Source: Planctomycetaceae bacterium
GTDB taxonomy: Bacteria; Planctomycetota; Planctomycetia; Pirellulales; Pirellulaceae
Direction of reading: 5' to 3'
Length of the DNA: 64,000 nt
NCBI GenBank assembly: GCA_021298315.1
Contig: JAJTFC010000045.1
Location: 1-64,000, forward strand
Below the pieces are notes generated by a model, which saw nothing but the letters and a program-made list of their open reading frames with translations, was not told the DNA's origin and ran no database searches. Position numbers and translations under genes: made by a program. Below are positions 63,595-64,000 of the stretch, one piece after another (within the stretch, counting starts at the first letter, position 1; each line of letters starts with the position of its first letter).

Positions 63595-64000
63595 ATGACG
63601 ACGATCCAGTTCTCCAACGGACGAAAACTTGGCACCGTGCTCATCCGGGCATTGGTCTTGCTGGTTTGGTTTTTGGGGATCCCTGGAATTCGGCCCGTCC
63701 TCCATCACCATCAAGGTGAAAACCCCTCAGCCGTCGAGCTCGATCAGTTAGCCTTGCACTTGCGACTTTATCCCCATGAGGAATCACAGAATACTGCAAA
63801 ACTACACTTGCACTGGCTTGTGATGATCGATGGCCAATCTATCCTTGCGTTTCCAAACAGTCCTATCCCTCAAGAAAATCTTTCCAGCAAATCGCTTAGC
63901 CAATTATCGGATCCTTTCGAGTTATCGGAAGCTGATTTTGATAATTTTGACTCTCTTGACTCGGTTATAAGGTCTGACGGATTGCCTTCACCAGAGCCGT
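63595..64000 (+). CDS. Hypothetical membrane-anchored protein, partial
   Basis: An open frame starts at ATG 63595 and runs without stop past the right edge (135 codons visible). One transmembrane segment near residues 14-30 (TVLIRALVLLVWFLGIPGI) follows a short basic N-terminus, then HHHQGENPSAVELDQLALH, LHLHWLVMIDGQSIL and an acidic stretch (SEADFDNFDSLDS). No family is recognised from this fragment. It diverges from the DUF202 gene; the 159-base gap contains no clear signal. Confidence 0.6.
   Translation, partial: MTTIQFSNGRKLGTVLIRALVLLVWFLGIPGIRPVLHHHQGENPSAVELDQLALHLRLYPHEESQNTAKLHLHWLVMIDGQSILAFPNSPIPQENLSSKSLSQLSDPFELSEADFDNFDSLDSVIRSDGLPSPEP

Overview
The window comes from a planctomycete, most likely a relative of the Pirellulales/Pirellulaceae. 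This placement is inferred from gene content. There is a DUF1559 pilin-like protein, a DUF1598 protein and a DUF1080 (3-keto-disaccharide hydrolase) protein. There are planctomycete-type cytochrome c domains, a giant multidomain sugar-dehydrogenase-like protein ending in cupredoxin and cytochrome c modules, a sulfatase, a YHYH protein and an ECF sigma factor with a membrane anti-sigma partner. The DNA is chromosomal in character. I see no phage genes, integrase, transposase, CRISPR array or replication origin.

Layout. 1-5000 (minus strand): ribose-type ABC transporter (rbsA partial, rbsB), ribokinase, tsaE and an ABC-F ATPase; recR diverges. 5.6-12 kb: secreted diheme cytochrome protein, small lipoprotein, TPR membrane protein, and clpC whose 5' end is broken by an internal deletion. 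12-24 kb: DUF1559 protein, TSUP permease and Ski2-like helicase, S41 protease, a lipoprotein-secretin pair, and a SYLF protein. 23.8-29 kb: XRE regulator with ImmA/IrrE-like metalloprotease, a large secreted protein of unknown function, a DUF6807 protein and tRNA-Leu(GAG). 29-38 kb: DUF885 protein, hisB, a 9-bp tandem repeat, the 1655-residue redox protein and a thioesterase/enoyl-CoA hydratase fusion. 38-46 kb: glnD-glnB, hisA, a TPR protein, a sugar isomerase-like protein, and a peptide-ligase-type pair (circularly permuted ATP-grasp plus alpha-E) in which alpha-E is frameshifted. 46-48.5 kb: small basic protein, dapF, DUF374 acyltransferase. 48.5-54.7 kb (minus): a co-directional operon of sigma factor (interrupted by an in-frame stop), anti-sigma factor, secreted protein, phosphoesterase remnant, sulfatase and YHYH-PEBP protein. 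54.9-64 kb: scpB, DUF1598, DUF1080, def, ExbB/TolQ, PP2C phosphatase, a repeat-rich intergenic region, DUF202 and a partial gene.

Functional threads: ribose uptake and phosphorylation; nitrogen sensing (PII and its uridylyltransferase); scattered histidine genes (hisA, hisB are not in one operon); secretion; protein quality control; and a sigma-factor operon of exported proteins.

Two themes deserve attention. First, four genes are damaged in otherwise well-preserved surroundings: clpC by a deletion of about 92 bp, alpha-E by a frameshift, the ECF sigma factor by a TGA codon, and a metallophosphoesterase by loss of its N-terminal catalytic half. Either this genome is decaying, these are assembly errors, or some are programmed. 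Second, a family of palindromic intergenic repeats occurs three times just downstream of genes, and a 9-bp GATCCGTCT-type repeat occurs at two places.
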